Source of the DNA: an uncultured Bacteroidales bacterium
Lineage (GTDB): Bacteria; Bacteroidota; Bacteroidia; Bacteroidales; Marinilabiliaceae
Direction of reading: 5' to 3'
Assembly: GCA_934699135.1 (NCBI GenBank)
Contig: CAKUVM010000002.1
Coordinates: 69,296 to 133,295, forward strand
Length of the DNA stretch: 64,000 nt
Within the stretch, counting starts at the first letter, position 1; each line of letters opens with the position of its first letter. A program made the position numbers and the translations under genes. The notes beneath the pieces were generated by a model. The model saw nothing but the letters and a program-made list of their open reading frames with translations. It was not told where the DNA came from and did not search any database. Shown piece by piece: positions 25,340-34,139 of this stretch.

Positions 25340-27275
25340 CGGCTTGGTCTTTTTGAGGTTGTGGCTTGGGTTGGTCGTCCTCGGCGGCCCGTGGAGCTGG
25401 TTCGCGCGGCTCCTTTGGCTTCTCCTTGGCCGCGGCGGGCTTGGCCGAGCCTATGGTGCTCATGGACAGAATCCTGTCTTCAGTCCATTTGCGCTTGGGG
25501 TCTATGTCGCCTTTGATATATTTCTCTATCATGAGGCTGGCGATCGGCGCGGCCCACGTGGCTCCGAAACCCGCGTTCTCGACATATACCGATATGGCTA
25601 TCTGCGGGTCTTGCCGCGGCGCGAAGGCCATAAAAATGGAGTGGTCTCGGCCGTGGGGGTTTTGTGCGGTGCCGGTCTTACCGCACACGCGGATGCCGGG
25701 AATCTGCGCGGCGCGTGCCGTGCCGCCGTTGGCGCCCCACACGGCAAGCTCCATTCCGTCTTGCACAACGGTGAAGGCCGAGGTGTCTATGCCCGTATAG
25801 CGTTTTTGGGTGTAGAGGCTGTCAATGCTGCCGCCAGAGACCTTGTGCACCACGTGCGGCGTGATGAACCAACCCTTGTTGGCTATCGTGGCGGCCACGT
25901 TGGCCATCTGTATGGGCGTGAGCAACAACTCTCCCTGCCCGATGGAGAGCGAGATCACGCCGAGCGAGTTCCAGTTTTTGCCCTTGACCTTGTCATAGTA
26001 GGCGGAGTTCGGGATGAAGCCGCGGTTCTCGTTGGCAATGTCTATGCCTAGCTTGTAGCCGAGGCCGAACTTCACGAGGTGGTCTTTCCAGACGTCCAGG
26101 CCCACCTTCACGCTGCCGAATTTCTTGTTGTCTATCAGCTCTCGGAACTCGTAGCAATAGTAGGCGTTGCAAGAGTTCTGGATGGACTGGCGAAGGTCTA
26201 GTGGCGAGGCGTGGCCGTGACACCCCAGGTGGAAAGAGCCAATGGAGTAGCCGTGGTGGCAGGGGTAGCGCGTGGAGGGCGAGACAGTCCCCTCCGCGAG
26301 GCCGATGAGTGCGTTGACGGTCTTGAACGTGGAGCCAGGCGGATACCAGGCCTGGATGGCGCGGTTGAAGAGCGGCTTCGTCGGGTCTTTGGAGAGGATG
26401 GGGAAGTTGACCGAACGGTCTCGCCCCACCAGGAGCGACGGGTCGTAGCTTGGGGCAGAGACCATGGCCAAGATCTCGCCTGTCTGCGGACGTATGGCCA
26501 CTATGCTGCCCGTCTTGCCTTGCATGAGTTTCTCCCCGTATGCCTGCAAGTCTACGTCTAATGAGAGGGTAAGGTCTTGACCCGATATGGCCGCCGTGTC
26601 ATATTTGCCCTCATAGAGTTCTCCCTTGGTTCGGCCCAAGACGTCCACCATTATGTAGTTGACCCCTTTGCGACCCCTGAGCTGCTCCTCAAAACTGCTC
26701 TCAATGCCAGAGACTCCCACATAGTCTCCTGCGGCATAGTACGGGTGAGAGGCCACGAACTTGTCGCTCACCTCGCCCACATAGCCCAAGACGTTGGCCG
26801 CCACGGGATACTCGTATTTGCGCAGCGTGCGCCTCTGAGCGTAGAAGCCCTTGAGGCGGTAGAGCTTCTCTTGAAGGGCGGCATACCTCTCATCGGAGAG
26901 CTGGCGAAGGAATATGGTCGGCTTGTGTATCGAGGCCCTGCGGCGACGGATCTGCGCCCGGACGTCGGCAAAGAGCTTGCGCAGCGTGGGCAGGTCTATG
27001 CCCACGGTCTGGCAGAAGTCCACGCTGTCAAACGGCTCCACCTCTTTAGGCACAATCATGACGTCGTAGACAGGCTGGTTGGAGACGAGCAGCTTGCCGT
27101 TGCGGTCGAAGACCAAGCCGCGAGACGGGTATTGCACCACCTTGCGGCGGGAGTTCATATCCGCCGCCTCGCGATACTCATCAGTCAGCACCTGGACGTA
27201 GAGCAGCCGCGCTAAAATCACGAGCCCCATGGCTATTATGAGCGCGCCAACGACAAGTTTCCGGTTCTCGTACAT
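25329..27275 (-). CDS. mrdA: Penicillin-binding protein 2 (elongation transpeptidase)
   Basis: Class B penicillin-binding protein, the DD-transpeptidase partner of RodA in lateral wall growth. It has an N-terminal membrane anchor (~6-26), a dimerisation region, and the catalytic domain with PGSTFKT (SxxK; Ser nucleophile), SCN (SxN) and CGKTGTAQNP (KTG). At 648 residues it is of family size; the Pro/Lys/Glu-rich tail after ~600 is low-complexity. It sits between mreD and rodA in the standard order. Confidence 0.95.
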   Translation of the reverse strand: MYENRKLVVGALIIAMGLVILARLLYVQVLTDEYREAADMNSRRKVVQYPSRGLVFDRNGKLLVSNQPVYDVMIVPKEVEPFDSVDFCQTVGIDLPTLRKLFADVRAQIRRRRASIHKPTIFLRQLSDERYAALQEKLYRLKGFYAQRRTLRKYEYPVAANVLGYVGEVSDKFVASHPYYAAGDYVGVSGIESSFEEQLRGRKGVNYIMVDVLGRTKGELYEGKYDTAAISGQDLTLSLDVDLQAYGEKLMQGKTGSIVAIRPQTGEILAMVSAPSYDPSLLVGRDRSVNFPILSKDPTKPLFNRAIQAWYPPGSTFKTVNALIGLAEGTVSPSTRYPCHHGYSIGSFHLGCHGHASPLDLRQSIQNSCNAYYCYEFRELIDNKKFGSVKVGLDVWKDHLVKFGLGYKLGIDIANENRGFIPNSAYYDKVKGKNWNSLGVISLSIGQGELLLTPIQMANVAATIANKGWFITPHVVHKVSGGSIDSLYTQKRYTGIDTSAFTVVQDGMELAVWGANGGTARAAQIPGIRVCGKTGTAQNPHGRDHSIFMAFAPRQDPQIAISVYVENAGFGATWAAPIASLMIEKYIKGDIDPKRKWTEDRILSMSTIGSAKPAAAKEKPKEPREPAPRAAEDDQPKPQPQKDQADAL

Positions 27276-27316
27276 CAGTCAGAAATCGGGAATGTTGATT
27301 ACTAAGCCCGCCCCGG

Positions 27317-27850
27317 TCAGTCTTCCGCGGACGGGGAGAACCTCGGCGCGAAGGTCTCAATCAGCATGATGATGGCCGTGGAGGCCACAATGCTCAGCAC
27401 TATGCGCGCCAAGGTGGGCCAGAGGTAGAATGAGTCGAACTGCTCCACGAGGAAAAGGGTGACATGGTGCGCCGAGACCATCAGGAGCGTGTAGCGAAGG
27501 AACCACAGCGTGCCATAGGTGCGCGCGTCCGGCATCTCGCCTTCCTTATACGCCGCGTTGCGAAACGCGATGAGGCGCAGCACGAACGGGCGCAGACGCG
27601 CGATTAGTACGCAGGCCATCATGTGCATCCCGGGTGTGTTCGACGCCAAATCTACCACAAGCCCCGTGACGGCCGCCATGAGCATGAGCAATATGTTTGG
27701 GCACCCAAGCGGCACGCGCATGATGAAGACAATATAGATGAAAGGGTTGCACAGCCCCAGGAATTCCATATTGTCAAACACCACGACCTGGAGCGTCATG
27801 ACGGCCACGAAAATGACGGCCAGTCGGAACAGGTTGGCAGTGTTATTCAT
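27317..27850 (-). CDS. mreD: Rod-shape-determining protein MreD
   Basis: MreD is a small integral membrane protein of the elongasome. The 177-residue product has about five hydrophobic segments and the phylum's typical PFIYIVFIMRVP-like motif near 36. It is poorly conserved in general; the identification rests largely on position between mreC (8-bp overlap) and mrdA. Confidence 0.88.
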   Translation of the reverse strand: MNNTANLFRLAVIFVAVMTLQVVVFDNMEFLGLCNPFIYIVFIMRVPLGCPNILLMLMAAVTGLVVDLASNTPGMHMMACVLIARLRPFVLRLIAFRNAAYKEGEMPDARTYGTLWFLRYTLLMVSAHHVTLFLVEQFDSFYLWPTLARIVLSIVASTAIIMLIETFAPRFSPSAED

Positions 27851-28682
27851 TCTTTACTGAATTTTCAAGTTCCTGACGCTCCGTCGCCGTGAGGTCTTCC
27901 ACCACCTCGACGTCGTAGACCGAGTTGAAATCCACAGCCAACTCCACGCCAATGTCATAAAAGCCGCCATTACGGTCTGGCTCCAGCGAGCTGATGGTGC
28001 CGACCATCATGCCCTCGGGGAAGAACGTCGAGGCCCCGCTCGTCACCACGGTGTCGCCAATCTCCACCCGCGCGTGCTCGGGGATGTCGGTCACTTGCGC
28101 CTCGCGGCAAGAGACTCCGTCCCACACCAGTTGGCCGCGATAATTCACCCCCTTCACCTTGACGGAGAGATGCGAACTTGTGTTGATGATGGGCAGAACC
28201 AGCGCGAAGCGCGAGCTCACGGCCGCCACGAGGCCCACCACGCCCTCGGAGTTCACGACGGCCATGTCTTGCCGTATGCCGTCTCCAGCGCCCTTGTCTA
28301 GGGTGAGCATATTGCGGCTTCGGTTTGTCGAGACCCCCACCACGTGCGCCAGGCGATAGCGCAAAGCCGGCCTTTCCGAGAGCGGCAGCGCGTCAATGAC
28401 GGAGTCGGGCACGGCGTCGAGCTGCGCGCGCAACAGGGCCACCTCCTCTTGCAGGGCGAGGTTTTTGCTCACGAGGGCCTCGTTGGCCTTGGCCAGGCCA
28501 AAGTAGCGGCCAATGGAGCTTGTGAGGCGGAAGACCGAACCTGTGATGACGTTGGCCGATGAGACGTAAGACGCCCTGTGATAGTCGTTGCACGTCAAGA
28601 CGAGCATCGCGGCCACGGCCTCGAGCAGCAGGAACACGAGCGTCGTGGTGTGGCGCATGAGGAATCGGAAGAAATTGCTCAT
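27843..28682 (-). CDS. mreC: Rod-shape-determining protein MreC
   Basis: MreC is a periplasmic scaffold that activates PBP2. From the ATG at 28682 the product is 279 residues with one N-terminal membrane segment (~10-30), a coiled coil (~60-95; NEALVSKNLALQEEVALLRA) and the two beta-barrel domains of the family (VVGLVAAVSSRFALVLPI; VVTSGASTFFPEGMMVGTI). The longer frame from 28757 adds a charged stretch before the membrane segment with no family resemblance, so the shorter start is chosen. Confidence 0.93.
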   Translation of the reverse strand: MSNFFRFLMRHTTTLVFLLLEAVAAMLVLTCNDYHRASYVSSANVITGSVFRLTSSIGRYFGLAKANEALVSKNLALQEEVALLRAQLDAVPDSVIDALPLSERPALRYRLAHVVGVSTNRSRNMLTLDKGAGDGIRQDMAVVNSEGVVGLVAAVSSRFALVLPIINTSSHLSVKVKGVNYRGQLVWDGVSCREAQVTDIPEHARVEIGDTVVTSGASTFFPEGMMVGTISSLEPDRNGGFYDIGVELAVDFNSVYDVEVVEDLTATERQELENSVKNE

Positions 28683-28832
28683 TGGCGCGGAGGGGTGTTT
28701 GTGTTCATCTTTGCATTTTGAAGCCTCGCCGTCGGCGTTGAGCCCCGTCGGCCACACGGAGTGGCGGCGCGGGCGGCATGCCGGGGCGAGGCTTGGTGCG
28801 TCTGGAGCGCGCCGCGAGGCGGCACGGCCACG

Positions 28833-29855
28833 CTACCTCTTTAGATATGGCAGGTCGCGATGGCGGTTTTTGAGCGCAATGCCCGTGCCTATGGCCACGC
28901 TGTGGAGCGGGTTCTCCGCAATATGGAACGGGATGTGGATCTTGTCCGTCAGCCTCTTGTCAAGGCCGCGGAGCAACGCGCCGCCGCCAGTGAGATAGAT
29001 GCCGTTGTTCACAATGTCGGCATAGAGTTCTGGCGGGGTCTGCTCCAAGGCGGACATGACGGCGGCCTCAATCTTGGCCACGCTCCTCTCCAGAGCGTGG
29101 GCTATCTCTTGGTAAGACACCGGCACCTCCAGCGGGAGGGCGGTGGACATGCTCGGGCCCTGGACCACGAAGTCGTCCGGCGGGGTCTCCAGCTCCGGCA
29201 GCGCGGAGCCTACGCCTATCTTGATGCGCTCGGCCATGATCTCGCCAACCTTTATGTTGTGCTGGCGGCGCATATATTCCTGAATGTCTAGCGTGAGGTC
29301 GTCTCCAGCGATTCGGATGCTCTTGTTGGTGACGATGCCGCCGAGCGATATGACGGCTATCTCGGTTGTGCCGCCGCCAATGTCCACGATCATGTTGCCC
29401 TGCGGGGCCTCCACGTCAATGCCAATGCCGAGGGCTGCGGCCATGGGTTCATAGATGAGGTATATCTCTCGGCCTCCGGCGTGCTCTGCCGAGTCGCGCA
29501 CGGCGCGCAGCTCGACCTCGGTGGAGCCGGACGGCACGCAGATGACCATGGTGAGCGACGGGGTGAAGAATCGCGGCTGCGGCAACAGCTTGATCATGCC
29601 GCGGATCATCTTCTCGGCCGCGTTGAAGTCGGCGATGACGCCGTCTCGCAAGGGCCTGATGGTGTAGATGTTCTCGTGCGTCTTGCCGTGCATCTGACGC
29701 GCTTTCTGCCCAATGGCTATGGTGCGTTGCGTGTGCTTGTCTAGCGACACGATGGAGGGCTCGTCCACGACAATCTTGCCATCGTGGATGATGATGGTGT
29801 TGGCGGTGCCAAGGTCCATCGCCAGCTCCTGAGAGAGGAATGAGAAAAGTCCCAT
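28833..29855 (-). CDS. mreB: Rod-shape-determining actin homologue MreB
   Basis: MreB forms ATP-dependent membrane-bound filaments that position the elongasome. The 340-residue protein shows the actin-fold nucleotide motifs: phosphate 1 (AMDLGTANTIIIHDG), phosphate 2 (NMIVDIGGGTTEIAVISLGG) and the adenosine loop (NNGIYLTGGGALLRGLDKRL). It follows purH by 75 bp and heads the morphogenesis genes. Confidence 0.97.
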   Translation of the reverse strand: MGLFSFLSQELAMDLGTANTIIIHDGKIVVDEPSIVSLDKHTQRTIAIGQKARQMHGKTHENIYTIRPLRDGVIADFNAAEKMIRGMIKLLPQPRFFTPSLTMVICVPSGSTEVELRAVRDSAEHAGGREIYLIYEPMAAALGIGIDVEAPQGNMIVDIGGGTTEIAVISLGGIVTNKSIRIAGDDLTLDIQEYMRRQHNIKVGEIMAERIKIGVGSALPELETPPDDFVVQGPSMSTALPLEVPVSYQEIAHALERSVAKIEAAVMSALEQTPPELYADIVNNGIYLTGGGALLRGLDKRLTDKIHIPFHIAENPLHSVAIGTGIALKNRHRDLPYLKR

Positions 29856-29930
29856 GATTCCTTTGGTGTGAGTATGCTGTTAAGCCGCCGCCCGGCCAAG
29901 TAGGAGGGCGGCGGCGAAGTTCATGACATT

Positions 29931-31454
29931 TTAGTGCTTGAAGTGGCGGATGCCAGAGAAGACCAAGGCCATTCCGTTCGCCTTGCAGAAATCTATGGTC
30001 TCGCCGTCGCGGATGGAGCCGCCGGGCTCAATCACGGCCTCGATGCCCTCTTTGTGGGCAATCTCGACGCAGTCTCCGAAGGGGAAGAACGCGTCGGAGC
30101 CCATGACGGCGCCGTGGAGGTCGAGGTTGAAGTGACGCGCCTTCTCAATGGCGTGCTTGAGCGCGTTGACGCGGCTTGTCTGCCCCATCCCGCTGCCGAG
30201 CAGCTGACGGTTTTTGGCCAAGACTATGGCGTTGCTCTTGGTGTGCTTCACAATTTTCTGCGCGAAGATGAGGTCGGCCAGCTCCTCCTTAGTCGCCTCC
30301 CGCGCGCCTTTGTTCTCCAGCTTGTCGGCCTCCTCTGTCGCGGTGTCGCGGTCCTGCACCAGGAAGCCGTTGAGGCACGAGCGCACCGTCTTGCCGGGGA
30401 GGGCGCAATCTTTGCGGACCAAGATGATCCTGTTCTTCTTCTGCATGAGCACCTCAAGAGCGTCGGCGTCATAGGCCGGTGCGATGACCACCTCGAAGAA
30501 TATCTTGTTCATCTCGTCGGCCGTGGCCTTGTCCACCGCGCGGTTGGTTATGACGATGCCGCCGAAGGCGGACTCGGGGTCGCCTGCCAATGCGTCTTTC
30601 CATGCATCGAGGAGCGTCGGGCGCAGAGCCACGCCGCAGGCGTTGTTGTGCTTGAGGATGGCCACGGCGGTCTCGTCGAAGTCGTTTATGAGGCCCACGG
30701 CGGCGTCGATGTCGAGCAGGTTGTTGTAGGAGATCTCCTTGCCGTGGAGCTGGTCGAACATCTTGGCGAAGTCGCCATAGAAGGCGCCCTGCTGGTGAGG
30801 GTTCTCGCCATAGCGCAGGTGCATGCGCCCGTCTGCCGTGATGCGCAGGCCGTCATGCTTCTCGCGGTCGAAATAAGAGAAGATGGCGGAGTCGTAGTGG
30901 CTGGAGACTCCAAAAGCCTGCCTTGCCAGGTCGTAGCGATCCTCCTCGTCCGTCATTCCGCCCTTGGAGGCCAAGAGGTCGGCCAGCTGGGCATATTGAG
31001 CCTTGGAGGCCACGATGACGACGTCTTTATAATTTTTGGCGGCGGCGCGGATGAGCGAGATTCCGCCGATGTCGATTTTCTCTATGATGGACTGGTTGTC
31101 GGCCCCGCTCGCCACGGTATCCTCGAAAGGATAGAGATCCACAATGACGAGGTCTATCTCGTTGATGTCATACTGCTTCAGCTGCTCCAAGTCCTGCGGG
31201 TTGTCACGGCGCGCCAATATGCCGCCAAAGACGCCGGGATGTAGAGTCTTGACGCGGCCTCCGAGGATGGAGGGGTAGCCCGTGACGTCCTCAACAGCCG
31301 TGACAGGCACACCGAGGCTCTCCACGAACTTCTGCGTCCCGCCCGTGGAGTAGATCTTGACACCCAGGCTGCCAAGGGCGCGGACAATTTCGTCAAGGCC
31401 GTCCTTGTGGAAGACCGAGATAAGTGCTGACTTGATTTTCTTCGAGTTCGACAT
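29931..31454 (-). CDS. purH: Bifunctional AICAR formyltransferase / IMP cyclohydrolase
   Basis: PurH carries out the last two steps of IMP synthesis. The protein is 507 residues from the ATG at 31454: the N-terminal cyclohydrolase/MGS-like domain (SVFHKDGLDEIVRALGSLGV; ILGGRVKTLHPGVFGGILAR) and the C-terminal transformylase domain (RYGENPHQQGAFYG; KHNNACGVA; GSDAFFPFGDCVEIAHKEG). The longer start at 31499 lies upstream of the promoter box (31476-31483) and is rejected. The arrangement purH-mreBCD-mrdA-rodA is shared by many Bacteroidales. Confidence 0.97.
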   Translation of the reverse strand: MSNSKKIKSALISVFHKDGLDEIVRALGSLGVKIYSTGGTQKFVESLGVPVTAVEDVTGYPSILGGRVKTLHPGVFGGILARRDNPQDLEQLKQYDINEIDLVIVDLYPFEDTVASGADNQSIIEKIDIGGISLIRAAAKNYKDVVIVASKAQYAQLADLLASKGGMTDEEDRYDLARQAFGVSSHYDSAIFSYFDREKHDGLRITADGRMHLRYGENPHQQGAFYGDFAKMFDQLHGKEISYNNLLDIDAAVGLINDFDETAVAILKHNNACGVALRPTLLDAWKDALAGDPESAFGGIVITNRAVDKATADEMNKIFFEVVIAPAYDADALEVLMQKKNRIILVRKDCALPGKTVRSCLNGFLVQDRDTATEEADKLENKGAREATKEELADLIFAQKIVKHTKSNAIVLAKNRQLLGSGMGQTSRVNALKHAIEKARHFNLDLHGAVMGSDAFFPFGDCVEIAHKEGIEAVIEPGGSIRDGETIDFCKANGMALVFSGIRHFKH

Positions 31455-31475
31455 GACCAATTTTTCTATATTGCG

Positions 31476-31506
31476 CAAAAGTAACGAATTTGCAGTCAAT
31501 AGACAA
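31476..31506 (-). promoter_or_regulatory. Promoter of the purH-mre operon
   Basis: TACTTTTG -7 box at 31476-31483 with TTG at 31504-31506, 20 bp away, both on the minus strand. The transcript would start near 31469, 15 nt before the purH ATG. Confidence 0.75.
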
Positions 31507-31600
31507 TTGATATTTGAGGCCCGCTGGCGGAAAAGTGGGGGCTTCTAGAAGGCGCGGGCCCCGCCACCATGCCGGCGGCAGGGATGCGAGGCGCGTCGGC

Positions 31601-32827
31601 TCAATGACGCCGATAATAGTCTCGGACTATGACCTTGACGGGGTACCACGCCGCCAAAGCCGCCAAGACCACCACGGCGACAAAGACTGCGGCAATGTCT
31701 GACCACCAAAGGTCTACGGGGTAGGCGCTTATGATATAGCTGTCGTCTCCGCCGAAGCCGACCACGCCCCAACGCTCCTGCGCCAATGTGAGCAGCACGC
31801 CCACCGCAAGGCCCAAGACCGCCCCGCCGATGGAGAGCAGCCACCCCTCAAAGAGAAAGACGCGCGTGACAAGTCCCTCATCGGCCCCCAGCGAGCGCAG
31901 CACCATAATGCTCTCCCTCTTCTCAAAGATGAGCATGGACATTGAGCCAATGATGTTGAAGGCGGCAATGAGGGCTATGAACAGCAGGATGGCGAAAGCC
32001 ATGAGCTTCTCCACCTCCATCATCTTGAAAAAGTCTTCATGCTGCATCCACTGATCTTTTACCAAGAGGCCGGCCGGGAGCTCGCCCTGAAGCCGCCTGG
32101 CCACTCCGCTCGCCGAGGCCGACGGTCGCAGGCGCACCGAGATGCTCGTCACCTCGTCATCGGCATAGTCAAAAAGCGACCTGGCCGTCTCTGACGAGGC
32201 CACGATTATGTTGGCGTCATACTCCACCTGCTGCACAGAGAAAATGCCCCCCACCCTCTCGACGCGTTCCACAAAAGACCTCTCCGGGTGAGCCAGGCTC
32301 ACCGCCCCCCTGCGCTTGGGGGCATAGAAGACAACGTTGGGGACGAAGGAAGACGGAGAGACGGCCAGCTGCTGCGCCAAGGCCTCGCCCAAGACGCACT
32401 GCCCGGGGCGGAAACCGCCCTCGACAATGATGGAGTCTATGCCCGTCACCTGGCGATAGTTGGCGTCCACGCCCATGACTGTGGCCGGGACCTGCCGTTT
32501 GCCATAGCGCACCAGCGCATGGTCTTCCACCACCCCGGCCCACGCCTCCACGCCCTCGCAGCCCGACAGGGCGGACACGACGGCCGAGTCCGCCACAAAG
32601 CTCTTGCCCTCGGCCACTTCAATCTTCAGGTCAGGGTCGAAAGAGCCGAAAAGGCGCGACACAAGGCCGTTAAGGCCGTTAAAGACGCTGAGGACAATGA
32701 CTATGGCGGCCGTGGCCACAAGGACGCCGAGGGCCGAGATGGCCGAGATGACGTTTATGGCGTTTTGGCTCTTATGCGCAAAAAGGTAGCGGCGCGCAAT
32801 GAGCAACGACAAGGTGTTGCGCCCCAT
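31601..32827 (-). CDS. FtsX-like ABC transporter permease (LolC/LolE type)
   Basis: Permease of 408 residues with the LolCE/MacB layout: one membrane segment near the N-terminus (~25-50, ISALGVLVATAAIVIVLSVF), a large periplasmic domain (~55-265), then three membrane segments in the C-terminal FtsX core (MAFAILLFIALIAAFNIIGS; LSIGGAVLGLAVGVLLTL; DIAAVFVAVVVLAALAAWY). LolCE extracts lipoproteins from the inner membrane. In Bacteroidetes this protein sits apart from its ATPase, as here. It follows the methyltransferase by 18 bp. Confidence 0.85.
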   Translation of the reverse strand: MGRNTLSLLIARRYLFAHKSQNAINVISAISALGVLVATAAIVIVLSVFNGLNGLVSRLFGSFDPDLKIEVAEGKSFVADSAVVSALSGCEGVEAWAGVVEDHALVRYGKRQVPATVMGVDANYRQVTGIDSIIVEGGFRPGQCVLGEALAQQLAVSPSSFVPNVVFYAPKRRGAVSLAHPERSFVERVERVGGIFSVQQVEYDANIIVASSETARSLFDYADDEVTSISVRLRPSASASGVARRLQGELPAGLLVKDQWMQHEDFFKMMEVEKLMAFAILLFIALIAAFNIIGSMSMLIFEKRESIMVLRSLGADEGLVTRVFLFEGWLLSIGGAVLGLAVGVLLTLAQERWGVVGFGGDDSYIISAYPVDLWWSDIAAVFVAVVVLAALAAWYPVKVIVRDYYRRH

Positions 32828-32845
32828 GACGAGACCCGCTGGCGC

Positions 32846-33673
32846 CTACTTGTATGCCTTGACAATGAGACCCGTGCCGCAGCGGTGTGGCCGCGCGACA
32901 TCTGCCCAATTGAGCAACAGGCAGAACGGGAACGCCAAGAGATAGTAGAACGGCAAGATGATGAAAAATGCCTTGCTCACGTTGAGCAGCGAGATGGGCC
33001 ACTTCATGGACAGCACCCAAGACACGTGGCCCGGAGCGCCGTAGGAGTAGGCCGCCTCGACGCGGCTGAAACCCGCGCGAGAGAGCTTGGCCCTGATGTC
33101 GTCAATGTTGTAACCGTCTCGGACGTGCTCGTCTATGAAGCCGTGGACGCGGCCGTCAGATTGGTCGTGCTCATCGGCGTCGGAGCCTCCCTTGTCTGAC
33201 GGAGTGGAAATGAGCAGCAGGCCTCCGGGGCGGAGCGACTTATGGAAGTTGGCAAACACGGCCTCGTCGGCCTCAATGTGTTCCATGACATCGACAGAGA
33301 GCACAAGATCGAACGCCTCGGGGCGGACGAACTCGGTGAGATCCGCCTCTTCGAAACTGACCCTGTCCCCCATGCCCAGCTTGGCAAAAAAGGCGTTACA
33401 GTCCGCCATCTGCTCTTCCTTGACGTCCACGCCCAGCACCTTGTTGCCATCGGTCAGACGTGCCAAGCGATAGGAGTATTGGCCAAAGCCGCTGCCGGCG
33501 TCGAGGATGTCGGCAGGCTTGCCTCCGCGGCCGGCCTCCCACCGTCTCAAGGCTCGGCGAATGTGCCACGAGCGTAGTAGAAGCAGGTCTAGGAGCTTGT
33601 AGAAGAGGACGCGGAGCCACGGCGTACGGTTGAAGAAAGAGCCGAGAGTCCGCTTTATGGGGTCGTAGTGCAT
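32846..33673 (-). CDS. Class I SAM-dependent methyltransferase
   Basis: This 275-residue protein has a standard methyltransferase core: motif I ILDAGSGFGQYS (~55-66), an acidic residue after GVDVKEEQ, and motif IV FDLVLSVDVMEHIE (~115-128) followed by RPGGLLLISTP. The C-terminus has a hydrophobic stretch (~235-255) that may touch the membrane. The substrate is unknown; the family includes ubiquinone-type, lipid and small-molecule methylases. It is in the glmS-rbfA-permease run. Confidence 0.8.
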   Translation of the reverse strand: MHYDPIKRTLGSFFNRTPWLRVLFYKLLDLLLLRSWHIRRALRRWEAGRGGKPADILDAGSGFGQYSYRLARLTDGNKVLGVDVKEEQMADCNAFFAKLGMGDRVSFEEADLTEFVRPEAFDLVLSVDVMEHIEADEAVFANFHKSLRPGGLLLISTPSDKGGSDADEHDQSDGRVHGFIDEHVRDGYNIDDIRAKLSRAGFSRVEAAYSYGAPGHVSWVLSMKWPISLLNVSKAFFIILPFYYLLAFPFCLLLNWADVARPHRCGTGLIVKAYK

Positions 33674-33700
33674 CTTTGTGGCGTGTGTATTTGCGCGGGG

Positions 33701-34066
33701 CTATTGCTCGCCCCTCATAGATTTCTCCTCGTCGGAGAGGAGGCGGTCGATATTCTCCAGATAGTTGAGGCTGTCGTCTATGAAGAAGGCGGGCTCCGGC
33801 ACAATGCGGAGCTGCTTGCCGATCCTCTTGCCGAGCGCGTAGCGCACCTTCGCTTTGTTAGCGTTGATGCAGTCGAGCACCTGCTGCGCCTTGGCCTCTG
33901 GGAAGACCGAGAGGTAGAATTTGGCCACAGAGAGGTCTGACGACACGCGGGCTATGGTGACGGAGACCATGGTGCCGAGGGTCAGCTCGGCCAGCTCGCG
34001 CTGAAACATCTCGGCCGTCTCCTTTTGCAGGAGGCGGGATATTTTTTTTTGCCTTGTAGATTCCAT
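33701..34066 (-). CDS. rbfA: Ribosome-binding factor A
   Basis: RbfA is a KH-fold protein for late 30S subunit and 16S rRNA maturation. The 121-residue product starts at the ATG at 34066 (RQKKISRLLQKETAEMFQ), with family core VTIARVSSDLSVAKFYLSVF and LGKRIGKQLRIVPEPAFFID. The longer frame from 34282 runs into glmS and is rejected. A run of nine A occurs within codons 6-9, just after the start. Confidence 0.92.
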   Translation of the reverse strand: MESTRQKKISRLLQKETAEMFQRELAELTLGTMVSVTIARVSSDLSVAKFYLSVFPEAKAQQVLDCINANKAKVRYALGKRIGKQLRIVPEPAFFIDDSLNYLENIDRLLSDEEKSMRGEQ

Positions 34067-34139
34067 ATTTACTATGATGTGGCGCGCGGCAGCGGCCGGC
34101 GCGGATGTAGTCTTTAAATTAAATGAAAAACAGCCGAGC

